Origin: Lachnospiraceae bacterium
GTDB taxonomy: Bacteria; Bacillota; Clostridia; Lachnospirales; Lachnospiraceae
NCBI GenBank assembly: GCA_015057825.1
Contig: SVDN01000016.1
Span: 1-54,132 of the forward strand
Direction: 5' to 3'
DNA length: 54,132 bases
Under the pieces are notes generated by a model. The model made no database searches. It was given only the letters and a program-made list of their open reading frames with translations, and was not told the DNA's origin. The position numbers and the translations under genes are program-made. Below, one piece after another: positions 47,036 to 54,132 of this stretch; positions within the stretch are counted from its first letter, which is position 1, and each line of letters begins with the position of its first letter.

Positions 47036-48262
47036 TTATAAGTCTTCTTTAAGTTCATCTACAATTTTAAATAATTTTTCCCTATCATTCAAGCTGTAAT
47101 CTTCCACAACTTTTTCCAGTAAAAGCTCCAGCATTTTACCGATATTCTCGCCTTTTTTTATGCCACATTCCAAAAGATCGCTGCCGTTGATTTTAAGATC
47201 CTTCAAAAACAAGGCATCCCCGCGCTTGACAATTTTTTCCTTAATATCCATCAAAGCCCCGGCTGTCGTATCATCGCAAAAGCCAAGTAAATTTTGTAAA
47301 GCAATCAATAAATCAAACTCGCTTAAGCCTACTTTTTGAATCATGTGTTTTACGCTGATTTCTTCGCAATCTATCTTTACGTCCGAAAATGCACAAAGTT
47401 TCTTAACCGTGGCAGTTGTTTTGTTGTCAAACTTAAGGGCGCGCATAAAAACATTTGCCTCCTCACCGCTTAAGCTGTTTAAATAAATAGACCAACGAAG
47501 CTCTTTAATTTTAGCCGACGCTTTAAGAGCGGATAACATTTTATCCCCACACTCGCTTGGAAAAATAACCGGTTTTCCACCGTTTTCGTAAATAATCCCT
47601 GCCAAAGCAAAGTCATGCACAAGGCTGATTTTTTCCGGCTCATCGGATAAAAGAAGCTTATTTAATTCCTCTCTAATTCTTTCTTTACTGATAAGCTTAA
47701 GATTTTCCTTGATTTCCAAAATGGCGCTTTTTGTTTCTTCTGAAATATCAAAGCCCAATTGCGCCGAAAATCTAAGGGCACGAAGAATCCTTAAAGCATC
47801 CTCCCTAAATCTTTGAGCCGCATCCCCGACACATCGAATCCGCTTGGCCTTTAGGTCGTCCATGCCTCCGTACAAATCCACCAAGCCTGCGCTTTCATTA
47901 TATGCCATGGCATTGATCGTAAAGTCACGTCTTTTCAAATCCTCTTCCAAAGAAGGAGTAAACACAACCTCCTCCGGATGACGACCATCCTTGTATTTAC
48001 CGTCAATCCTGTAAGTGGTCACTTCATAACCTTGCCTTTCAATCATAACGGTAACGGTACCATGCTCAATGCCCGTATCAATAGTCCTTTTAAAAAGAGC
48101 CTTAACCTCTTCCGGCTTTGCAGATGTTGTAATATCCCAGTCCTTCGGCTCCACACCAAGACAAGCATCCCTAACGCATCCACCAACAATAAAGCCTTCA
48201 AAACCGGCTTTATCCAATGTCTCTATGATATTTTCCACTGCCTCGGGTAAATTGATATTCAT
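47036..48262 (-). CDS. cca: CCA-adding tRNA nucleotidyltransferase
   Basis: Adds or repairs the 3' CCA of tRNAs. It has 408 residues, class II. Motifs: GGCVRDACLGVEPKDWDITTS near 27-47 (GG, RD and the catalytic DxD), RRDFTINAMAYN near 110-121, and the base-recognition EDALRILRALRFSAQLGFDI near 149-168. The C-terminal helical part is typical of the short Firmicute enzymes, and no HD domain is visible. It is upstream of the PEGA lipoprotein gene. The ribosome site is weak (GAAGCGAGACGAAGT). Confidence 0.94.
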   Translation of the reverse strand: MNINLPEAVENIIETLDKAGFEGFIVGGCVRDACLGVEPKDWDITTSAKPEEVKALFKRTIDTGIEHGTVTVMIERQGYEVTTYRIDGKYKDGRHPEEVVFTPSLEEDLKRRDFTINAMAYNESAGLVDLYGGMDDLKAKRIRCVGDAAQRFREDALRILRALRFSAQLGFDISEETKSAILEIKENLKLISKERIREELNKLLLSDEPEKISLVHDFALAGIIYENGGKPVIFPSECGDKMLSALKASAKIKELRWSIYLNSLSGEEANVFMRALKFDNKTTATVKKLCAFSDVKIDCEEISVKHMIQKVGLSEFDLLIALQNLLGFCDDTTAGALMDIKEKIVKRGDALFLKDLKINGSDLLECGIKKGENIGKMLELLLEKVVEDYSLNDREKLFKIVDELKEDL

Positions 48263-48404
48263 ACTTCGTCTCGCTTCATAAATAGTTCTTAAAAAATTAT
48301 ATAATATGATACGGGTTATTTCTACTAAAAATAATTATATCCCAATGGATATCTGCTCTAATTGCTTAATCATTCTATTCCGTTATTAAAATTAGAATAA
48401 TAAA

Positions 48405-48837
48405 TGCCTAACAAGGCGCACTTATCGCTAGCTGTCGCCGTTAGATGCTGTAAGATAATATTTGTTTTTAACAAAAGCGTAAAATTTAAAACAAGTTTGA
48501 AAATATCTGCTTTTCACACCATAAAGTGAAGTCATAGAATAACTTTGAAAATCTTGATTCCCAGCAAGATTTGGACAGGACGTTCAAATCAGGCGAGCCT
48601 GAGACAGGATGTCGAATGCGAGCCGTTTGCGAACAATGGCACGAGGTGGCACCCGTAGGGTGACGGAGTCCTGGTGCCCACTGCCACTGACTAAATTTGA
48701 TTTTCATTAGTTATTCATGACGAAACGACAGGTTGAAAACAGATATTTTCACAACTTGTTTTAATTAAACGACCGATTAAAAACAAATATTATCAATACA
48801 ACGCAAAAAAGGCGGCGTCAATCCGACACCGCCTGTG
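48405..48837 (+). repeat. Long-inverted-repeat MITE-like element, copy C
   Basis: About 433 bp, filling most of the 581 bp between cca and metK. Ends TGCCTAACAAGGCGC and the metK-side GGCGGTGTC hairpin correspond to the ends of copies A and B. GATAATATTTGTTTTTAA (48445-48462) and its exact inverse (48776-48793) are 18 bp perfect arms, and AAAACAAGTT...ATATCTG pairs with CAGATATTTTCACAACTTG. Relative to B it has a GC-rich insert of about 58 bp at 48635-48692 (GGCACGAGGTGGCACCC, GGGTGACGGAG). It has the same orientation as B, opposite to A. Confidence 0.7.
48804..48834 (-). terminator. metK terminator at the edge of repeat copy C
   Basis: The minus strand has GGCGGTGTC-GGATT-GACGCCGCC (one G-T pair) followed by six T. 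It lies about 10 bases after the metK stop codon and coincides with the terminal hairpin of the repeat. Confidence 0.85.
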
Positions 48838-48843
48838 TATTAA

Positions 48844-50031
48844 TTATAAATATTTTTTAAGAGCATCAACTTTGTTAAGTTCTTCCCAAGGAAGGTTAAG
48901 ATCGTTTCTACCAAAGTGACCGTATGCTGCAGTCTGTTTGTAGATAGGTCTTCTTAAGTTAAGCATCTTGATGATACCTGCAGGTCTTAAGTCAAAGTTT
49001 TCTCTGATGATTTCAACAAGTTTTTCTTCTGAAAGTTTACCTGTTCCGAATGTTTCACACATGATAGATGTTGGGTGAGCAACACCGATAGCGTATGAAA
49101 GCTGGATTTCGCATTTATCAGCAAGGCCTGCTGCTACAATGTTTTTAGCAACGTATCTTGCTGCGTAAGCTGCTGAACGGTCAACCTTTGTGCAGTCTTT
49201 ACCTGAGAAAGCACCGCCGCCGTGACGAGCATATCCGCCGTAAGTATCAACGATGATTTTTCTACCTGTTAAACCGCTGTCGCCGTTAGGACCGCCGATA
49301 ACGAAACGTCCTGTTGGGTTAATGAAGAATTTTGTATCGTCTTTGATAAGTTCTTTTGGAAGAACAGGATCGAAAACGTATTTCTTAATATCTTCGTGAA
49401 TCTTTTCCTGAGTAACATCTTCAGCATGCTGTGTTGAAAGAACAACCGCATCCAAAGCGATTGGTTTGTCGTTTTCGTCGTACTCAACAGTAACCTGTGT
49501 TTTTCCGTCCGGACGAAGGTATGGTAATGTACCGTTCTTTCTAACTTCTGTTAATTTAAGAGCAAGTTTGTGAGCAAGTGAGATTGGGTATGGCATGAAG
49601 TCATCTGTTTCGTTTGTTGCAAAACCAAACATCATACCCTGATCGCCTGCACCGATTGCTTCGATTTCGTCATCTGACATTGTGTTTTCTTTAGCTTCCA
49701 AAGCTTTGTCAACACCCATAGCAATATCTGCAGACTGCTTGTCGAGTGCTACGAAAACACCACATGTATTTCCGTCAAAACCTTTGTCTGACGAATCATA
49801 TCCTATATCGCAAACTGTCTTTCTTACGATTGACTGGTAATCTACCTGTGCTTGTGTTGTGATTTCACCCATTACTACTACGAAACCTGTGTTTGTGCAT
49901 GTTTCGCAAGCAACACGGCTGTTTGGATCCTGTTCCATAATTGCATCCAAGATAGCATCTGAAATGTTATCACAGATTTTGTCAGGATGTCCTTCTGTTA
50001 CTGACTCTGATGTGAATAAACGTTTTTCCAT
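48844..50031 (-). CDS. metK: S-adenosylmethionine synthetase MetK
   Basis: Makes SAM from methionine and ATP. It has 395 residues, the normal length. Motifs: [15 protein letters not shown] near 11-25, [12 protein letters not shown] near 127-138 (ATP signature 1) and [19 protein letters not shown] near 276-294 (P-loop signature 2). AAGGAGG precedes the ATG. It is monocistronic with a sigma-A promoter (50116-50144). No SAM riboswitch was recognised in its 85-base leader, although many Firmicute metK genes have one. Confidence 0.98.
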   Translation of the reverse strand: MEKRLFTSESVTEGHPDKICDNISDAILDAIMEQDPNSRVACETCTNTGFVVVMGEITTQAQVDYQSIVRKTVCDIGYDSSDKGFDGNTCGVFVALDKQSADIAMGVDKALEAKENTMSDDEIEAIGAGDQGMMFGFATNETDDFMPYPISLAHKLALKLTEVRKNGTLPYLRPDGKTQVTVEYDENDKPIALDAVVLSTQHAEDVTQEKIHEDIKKYVFDPVLPKELIKDDTKFFINPTGRFVIGGPNGDSGLTGRKIIVDTYGGYARHGGGAFSGKDCTKVDRSAAYAARYVAKNIVAAGLADKCEIQLSYAIGVAHPTSIMCETFGTGKLSEEKLVEIIRENFDLRPAGIIKMLNLRRPIYKQTAAYGHFGRNDLNLPWEELNKVDALKKYL

Positions 50032-50115
50032 CGTTTTCCTCCTTAAAAGTACTGTAATATGTCATCTCCACTAATAATTAGTATAATGAGACATTGTCCT
50101 TTTCACGCTTTGTTC

Positions 50116-50144
50116 ATATTACACTACTTAAATTTGAAAGTCAA
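50116..50144 (-). promoter_or_regulatory. Sigma-A promoter of metK
   Basis: The minus strand reads TTGACT (50139-50144), 17 bases, TAATAT (50116-50121). The leader of about 75-80 bases is too short for a SAM-I riboswitch. Confidence 0.65.
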
Positions 50145-50218
50145 TTATAATGCTACACTTTGTCAAAAATGTATATCCGAAAACTTTTGATTTTTTAAAA
50201 TACAAAAATTATTTTCCA

Positions 50219-50247
50219 TTGTTAGTAAGCATGCCATAGTGTATAAT
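50219..50247 (+). promoter_or_regulatory. Sigma-A promoter of the soluble HD-GYP gene
   Basis: TTGTTA (50219-50224), 17 bases, TATAAT (50242-50247), followed after about 42 bases by the ATG at 50290. Confidence 0.75.
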
Positions 50248-50289
50248 GTTTCCTAGGGGTTGCTAATAGTTTATATGGAGGATGGTATT

Positions 50290-51360
50290 ATGGTTATTAA
50301 AAGGATTCCTGTCCGGGATCTCGAACCCGGCATGATTTGTGCAAACAACACTTATAACACTTTGGATCAGTTGGTTGTTCCGAAGGATTGTGTTTTGAAT
50401 GAGCAAATTATCGATCGTCTTTTAACATACGGTATTCTTGAGCTGGCGGTGAAAATGCCCGAACTTGAGCCTGCCGTTACGGTATTTAATTCCGAAATCG
50501 TTAAGAAAACACCTGAGTTTAAACAATTTAAAAATAATTATTCCGAAGCAACGGATCGTTTTAAAAGTTTTTTAAATTCCTTTGTGGATGCCGATTCAAA
50601 CCCGGATATAAGCGAACTTCTTCATTCCACATACGAAGTTATGAAGCAGACAAGAAACTCCCTTCATTTTTTCGATATAATGAACAACATGCATGATGTT
50701 AACGACTCCATATATCGTCATAGCATGAATGTTTCCATGTTGTGTATGACTTTCGCCAAATGGTTGGGTTATGACAAAAATCAAATCGGCGTACTTTCGG
50801 TCTGTGGTGCTTTGCATGATATAGGCATGCTTCTTATCGATCCGGATATAGTAAACAAACCGGGGGAGCTCACACCTTCCGAATATGCCATAGTTCAAAC
50901 ACATACAACCTTGGGATATAAGCTCTTAAAGGCAAAAGGTTTTGATGAGGCGGTTGCCAGATGCGCTCTCAACCACCACGAAAGATGTGACGGAAGCGGC
51001 TATCCGAGTCGTCTTGAAACAAATGATATCGATGACTTCTCAAAAATCGTTGCCATTGCCGATATCTACGATGCCATGACTTCAAAGCGCTCCTACAGAG
51101 AGCCTTTAAGCCCTTTCGACGTTGTGGATGTATTGGAATCGGAGGGACGTAACAAATACGATCAAAAACTTGTCTGTGAATTTTTGGAAAGATTTTCCAA
51201 GACGTACTCCGCAAATACCGTGCTTTTAAGCAACGGAAGCACTGCGAAAGTCGTTTTGATGAACAGCAATTGGCTTTCGAGACCGGTTGTTCAAACCAAC
51301 GAAGGTGATTTCATCGATCTTGCCAAAAACACAAACCTTAAAATAATATCACTGGTTTAA
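50290..51360 (+). CDS. HD-GYP cyclic di-GMP phosphodiesterase
   Basis: A 356-residue cytoplasmic protein. The N-terminal DUF3391-like region (1-60: IKRIPVRDLEPGMICANNTY) is followed by a helical linker and an intact HD-GYP domain (about 130-320): YRHSMNVS near 142-149, HDIGMLLI (176-183) and HHERCDGSGYP (229-239). A short C-terminal beta region (SNGSTAKVVLMNSNWLSRPV) resembles a PilZ-like or DUF-type end. It hydrolyses c-di-GMP by family function and therefore favours motility. The start at 50290 has GGAGG 8 bases upstream; a start 10 codons earlier overlaps that site. No transmembrane or other sensor domain. Confidence 0.9.
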   Translation: MVIKRIPVRDLEPGMICANNTYNTLDQLVVPKDCVLNEQIIDRLLTYGILELAVKMPELEPAVTVFNSEIVKKTPEFKQFKNNYSEATDRFKSFLNSFVDADSNPDISELLHSTYEVMKQTRNSLHFFDIMNNMHDVNDSIYRHSMNVSMLCMTFAKWLGYDKNQIGVLSVCGALHDIGMLLIDPDIVNKPGELTPSEYAIVQTHTTLGYKLLKAKGFDEAVARCALNHHERCDGSGYPSRLETNDIDDFSKIVAIADIYDAMTSKRSYREPLSPFDVVDVLESEGRNKYDQKLVCEFLERFSKTYSANTVLLSNGSTAKVVLMNSNWLSRPVVQTNEGDFIDLAKNTNLKIISLV

Positions 51361-51379
51361 TTCAATAAACAAAAATTCA

Positions 51380-51408
51380 AGCCTCGCTGATTTCAGCGAG
51401 GCTTTTTA
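51380..51408 (+). terminator. Intrinsic terminator after the HD-GYP gene
   Basis: AGCCTCGCTG and CAGCGAGGCT form a 10 bp perfect stem with a 3-4 base loop, followed by TTTTTATT. It may also serve murA in the opposite direction (TTGAATTTTTG follows on that strand). Confidence 0.92.
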
Positions 51409-51429
51409 TTAAACAAACCACTTATATTT

Positions 51430-52722
51430 TTAAACTACTTTCAGTTTAAATTTCGTAATATCTTTTTCGGAATTAACTCTTTCAATTTGCGCTCCGAGGC
51501 TTCTGAGTTTTTCATCCATTCTCTCATAACCGCGTTCGATATATTTAATATCTTCAACGGTTGTATAGCCTTCCGCTGCAAGACCCGCAACAACCAAAGC
51601 TGCTCCGGCTCTTAAATCGGGAGCGATAATGCTTGCGCCGGTATATCTTTCGATACCTTCAATAATGGCTGTATTGCCTTCAACCTTTATATGAGCGCCC
51701 ATTCTTCCAAGCTCGTCAACATATTTGAAACGATTCTCGAAAATACTTTCCGTAACAACACTTGTGCCTTCTGCCAAGGCCAAAGCAACTGTCATCTGAG
51801 GCTGCATATCCGTTGGGAAGCCCGGATAAGGCAAAGTCTTAACATGAGTTGACTTTGTTTTTTCCGCACCTATAACTCTTACGGCATCATCATATTCTTC
51901 AACTTTGCATCCGATTTCGGTAAGTTTTGAACTGATAGCCTCCAAATGCTTAGGAATAACATTTTTAATAAGAACATTTCCCTTAGTGATAGCTGCTGCC
52001 ATCATATATGTTCCGGCTTCAATCTGATCCGGAATAACGGAATAATCCGTACCTTTTAATTTCTTAACGCCTTTGATTCTGATAACATCAGTACCTGCGC
52101 CCTTGATGTTTGCGCCCATCTTGTTAAGCATATTGGCAACATCAACGACGTGTGGCTCTTTTGCAGCATTTTCAATGTTTGTATTGCCGTCCGCCATAGC
52201 AGCCGCAAGCATAACATTAATGGTAGCTCCTACGGAAACAACGTCAAAATAGATATGATTGCCTACTAATTTGTCTGCTTTGGTAACAATCATACCGTAT
52301 TCAACTTCAACATCCGCACCGAGAGCCTTAAAACCTTTTAAATGCTGATCGATTGGTCTGCTTCCGATGTTGCATCCGCCCGGAAGAGCAACTTCCGCTT
52401 CGTTGAATTTACCGAGAAGCGCTCCGAGAAGATAATAGGAAGCTCTGATTTTTTTAATATGTTCATAATCTACGACCGTAGATTTAATTGTCTTACCGTT
52501 AATTTTAACGCAATGAGGATTTAATCTTTCTACAGTTGCGCCAATCTGCTCGATTGACTCAAGTAAAACATTAACATCCCTTACATCCGGCAAATTCTCA
52601 ATAGTAACCGTTTCATCGGTCATTATTGCTGCCGCTATCAAGGCCAAAGCTGCATTTTTTGCACCGCTAATTTCAACTTCACCGCTTAATGCATTCCCGC
52701 CTTTTATAATAAACTGTTCCAT
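51430..52722 (-). CDS. murA: UDP-N-acetylglucosamine 1-carboxyvinyltransferase MurA
   Basis: First committed enzyme of peptidoglycan synthesis, adding enolpyruvate from PEP. It has 430 residues, including the N-terminal ISGAKNAALALIAA (19-32) and the active-site loop LPGGCNIGSRPIDQH with the catalytic Cys near 117, the residue modified by fosfomycin. TDMQPQMTVALALA near 305-318 and IKYIERGYERMDEKLRSLGA near 390-410 are family features. GAGGTG precedes the ATG. Firmicutes usually have two paralogues, and this cannot be assigned to A1 or A2 from the window alone. Confidence 0.97.
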   Translation of the reverse strand: MEQFIIKGGNALSGEVEISGAKNAALALIAAAIMTDETVTIENLPDVRDVNVLLESIEQIGATVERLNPHCVKINGKTIKSTVVDYEHIKKIRASYYLLGALLGKFNEAEVALPGGCNIGSRPIDQHLKGFKALGADVEVEYGMIVTKADKLVGNHIYFDVVSVGATINVMLAAAMADGNTNIENAAKEPHVVDVANMLNKMGANIKGAGTDVIRIKGVKKLKGTDYSVIPDQIEAGTYMMAAAITKGNVLIKNVIPKHLEAISSKLTEIGCKVEEYDDAVRVIGAEKTKSTHVKTLPYPGFPTDMQPQMTVALALAEGTSVVTESIFENRFKYVDELGRMGAHIKVEGNTAIIEGIERYTGASIIAPDLRAGAALVVAGLAAEGYTTVEDIKYIERGYERMDEKLRSLGAQIERVNSEKDITKFKLKVV

Positions 52723-52770
52723 AATTTTTGCACCTCAAATTATGCGGAACCCATCCACATTAACAAATTG

Positions 52771-52799
52771 ATTATAGCACAATCATCCTGCTGCGTAAA
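52771..52799 (-). promoter_or_regulatory. Sigma-A promoter of murA
   Basis: The minus strand reads TTTACG (52794-52799), 17 bases, TATAAT (52771-52776), about 50 bases before the murA ATG. Confidence 0.6.
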
Positions 52800-52825
52800 G
52801 GCTTGAATAATATACAATAACACAA

Positions 52826-52862
52826 TCGGTGCGGCCGCTTAAATATAAGCATACCGCACCGA
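52826..52862 (-). terminator. Stem-loop after the M23 peptidase gene
   Basis: TCGGTGCGG and CCGCACCGA form a 9 bp perfect stem whose loop holds a second small stem (GCTTA/TAAGC). It lies 12 bases after the peptidase stop codon. No T-run follows on the minus strand, so termination may be inefficient and feed into murA. Confidence 0.55.
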
Positions 52863-52874
52863 ATTAAGCTCATT

Positions 52875-54132
52875 TTATAAGAATGGTAACGGATCCACCT
52901 GTGAACCGTTTACAATAATCTCGAAGTGGAGATGCGGACCCGTACTGTCTCCGGTACTTCCGCTGTAACCAAGTACTTCGTATTGATCTAAATGCTGACC
53001 TACCGAGCAAGCAATGCTGCTAAGATGCGCATATCTTGTCTGTTTACCATCGGCATGCTGCATTGTTACGCAATATCCGTAACCACCATTCCAACCTGCC
53101 TGAACAACGGTACCGCCGCAAGAAGCATAAACCGTTGTACCCATACCTACAAACCAGTCAACACCTTTGTGTACCGTACCCCATCTTGCTCCGAAAGGAG
53201 ATGAGAGGGAACCGCCGGAAACCGGTTTAACATATGTAGGCGGAACTATTGTTCCTACTTCTATAACAGTCGGAGTTGATTCCGTAAGAACAGTTTGATG
53301 AATAATTTCTCTTGACTGTTCCTGACCGTTTTTATAAGTAATAACTGCTACAACTCTTCTGTAACCCGGTGTACCTTCGCTGATTACATTCTTTTCGTTT
53401 GTAAACATGCTGTCGTTTTCAACATATTGAACATCGGCGCTGTATGTTTCTTCGTAAGTTCTTTCTTCCTTAACCACAACCGAAAGCTCAGGTCTCGGAA
53501 CAGTTACTACGACTTTGTCGCCGATATTAATCATTGACTCTTCCGTGAAGTCCGGGTTAACCGCCAAAAGCTCTTTAAGGCTTATGTCGAACTTGCTTGC
53601 AATTGATGATAAGCAATCGCCCTCCTGCACAACATAAACTTGCTTTTGAGCCTGCTCTTTTGTAACCATCTCGATAGCATCGTCCAAATCCGTAATGGAT
53701 TTGTCGCTAACGTAAGATTCAACAATTTCAACATCTTCCGCAAAGGAAAGGTCGATGATACCGTCTTCGTAGCCTTCTTCCACAGCCGTAGGCTGGTCTG
53801 CCGCACTGCTTGAATAAATCGATGCAAATACGTTTGTTGCTGCGGCGTTGACTTCTGTATCCGAATGAACCACATCAAAAGTTATTGCTGAATAATATCC
53901 GTCGCCGTCTTCAACCAAATCTACATCGAATTCGTTGATAACATCGTATTTGTCTTTAACTGCGTTAAGAAGGTCAACCACCTCGTCCTTGCTTGCAAGG
54001 GTAACGCTGAAATCATCAATATTTACCACATATGCTCTGACCAAAGTGTCGTTTAAGTCACTTACCAAAGACGAATAGAAGTTTTCTTCCAACTCATCTT
54101 TGCTCAAAGCATTTGCAAAAATTCTTCTTTCT
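52875..54132 (-). CDS. LysM-G5-M23 peptidoglycan endopeptidase (partial, N-terminus outside window)
   Basis: At least 418 residues. The frame runs to the window edge, with residues ERRIFANAL before an internal TTG, so the true start and signal peptide lie beyond 54132. The visible order is an N-terminal region without a recognised domain, LysM (YVVQEGDCLSSIASKFDISL and NIGDKVVV), G5 (EETYSADVQYVEND, GTPGYRRVVAVITYKNGQEQ) and the C-terminal M23 peptidase. The zinc motifs are HKGVDW and HLHFE, plus YAHLSS. It is presumably extracellular and wall-bound through LysM, cutting peptide cross-links for growth or division. It lies upstream of murA on the same strand. Confidence 0.93.
   Translation of the reverse strand, partial: ERRIFANALSKDELEENFYSSLVSDLNDTLVRAYVVNIDDFSVTLASKDEVVDLLNAVKDKYDVINEFDVDLVEDGDGYYSAITFDVVHSDTEVNAAATNVFASIYSSSAADQPTAVEEGYEDGIIDLSFAEDVEIVESYVSDKSITDLDDAIEMVTKEQAQKQVYVVQEGDCLSSIASKFDISLKELLAVNPDFTEESMINIGDKVVVTVPRPELSVVVKEERTYEETYSADVQYVENDSMFTNEKNVISEGTPGYRRVVAVITYKNGQEQSREIIHQTVLTESTPTVIEVGTIVPPTYVKPVSGGSLSSPFGARWGTVHKGVDWFVGMGTTVYASCGGTVVQAGWNGGYGYCVTMQHADGKQTRYAHLSSIACSVGQHLDQYEVLGYSGSTGDSTGPHLHFEIIVNGSQVDPLPFL

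Noticed and set aside
48486-48707. 73-codon open frame on the minus strand inside repeat copy C
   Set aside because: It lies wholly in the non-coding repeat, has no ribosome site, and the matching part of copy B does not keep the frame.
50032-50144. SAM riboswitch upstream of metK
   Set aside because: The leader is under 90 bases from the predicted promoter and shows none of the SAM-I core sequences or stems.

Overview
The window looks like a chromosomal segment of a motile, anaerobic, low-GC Firmicute of the Clostridia, most likely Lachnospiraceae-like. The evidence is a Bacillus/Clostridium-type flagellar gene order, strong AGGAGG ribosome binding sites, short flagellins without a variable domain, an electron-bifurcating [FeFe] hydrogenase operon, a K+-dependent membrane pyrophosphatase and a methanol:corrinoid methyltransferase pair. 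The species cannot be named from the sequence alone.

Region 1 (1-19.3 kb, almost all minus strand) is a late flagellar locus. In transcription order it carries mbl, flhO/flgF, flhP/flgG, a flgJ-like rod protein, recD2, comFC, yvyF, flgM, flgN, two flgK paralogues, flgL, fliW, csrA, flaG, fliD, fliS, a fliT-like gene and three tandem, nearly identical flagellins (the last cut by the window edge). The order from comFC to fliT follows Bacillus subtilis closely, except that the flagellins lie after fliT. Sigma-28-type promoters (TAAA-N15/16-GCCGATAT-like) precede flgM, flaG and the first flagellin. Each flagellin leader has a stem-loop presenting AAGGAW in a hexaloop, with stem sequences that differ but stay paired. 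These are probable CsrA sites, which fits the neighbouring csrA-fliW pair.

Region 2 (19.5-26.8 kb) holds a PucR/CdaR-like regulator divergent from a UroD-family protein, a 7TM-PAS-degenerate GGDEF-HD-GYP protein and the pyrophosphatase hppA.

Region 3 (26.8-35.3 kb) is a divergent hydrogenase locus. On the plus strand is a five-gene operon in the order of Acetobacterium woodii hydCEDBA, encoding the NAD/ferredoxin-linked bifurcating hydrogenase. On the minus strand are DRTGG, RsbW-like ATPase, sensory-type [FeFe] hydrogenase-like protein, DRTGG and PHP-domain genes, which look like a hydrogen or redox sensing and signalling module.

Region 4 (35.4-39.4 kb) has a PocR-AraC regulator facing mtaC-mtaB-cobW-like genes, a methanol methyl-transfer system without an adjacent mtaA. 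Region 5 (39.7-54.1 kb) is mixed: a zinc-ribbon membrane protein, reverse rubrerythrin, GntR regulator, ispE, an uncharacterised gene behind a near-perfect sigma-28 promoter, a small Ada-like zinc protein, a lipoprotein with an XRE regulator, a PEGA lipoprotein, a CCA-adding enzyme, metK, a second HD-GYP protein, murA and a partial LysM-G5-M23 peptidase. Three copies of a roughly 370-430 bp long-inverted-repeat, MITE-like element lie between 43.7 and 48.8 kb. Two of them supply the apparent terminator of the next gene. No rRNA, tRNA, CRISPR array or transposase gene was seen.
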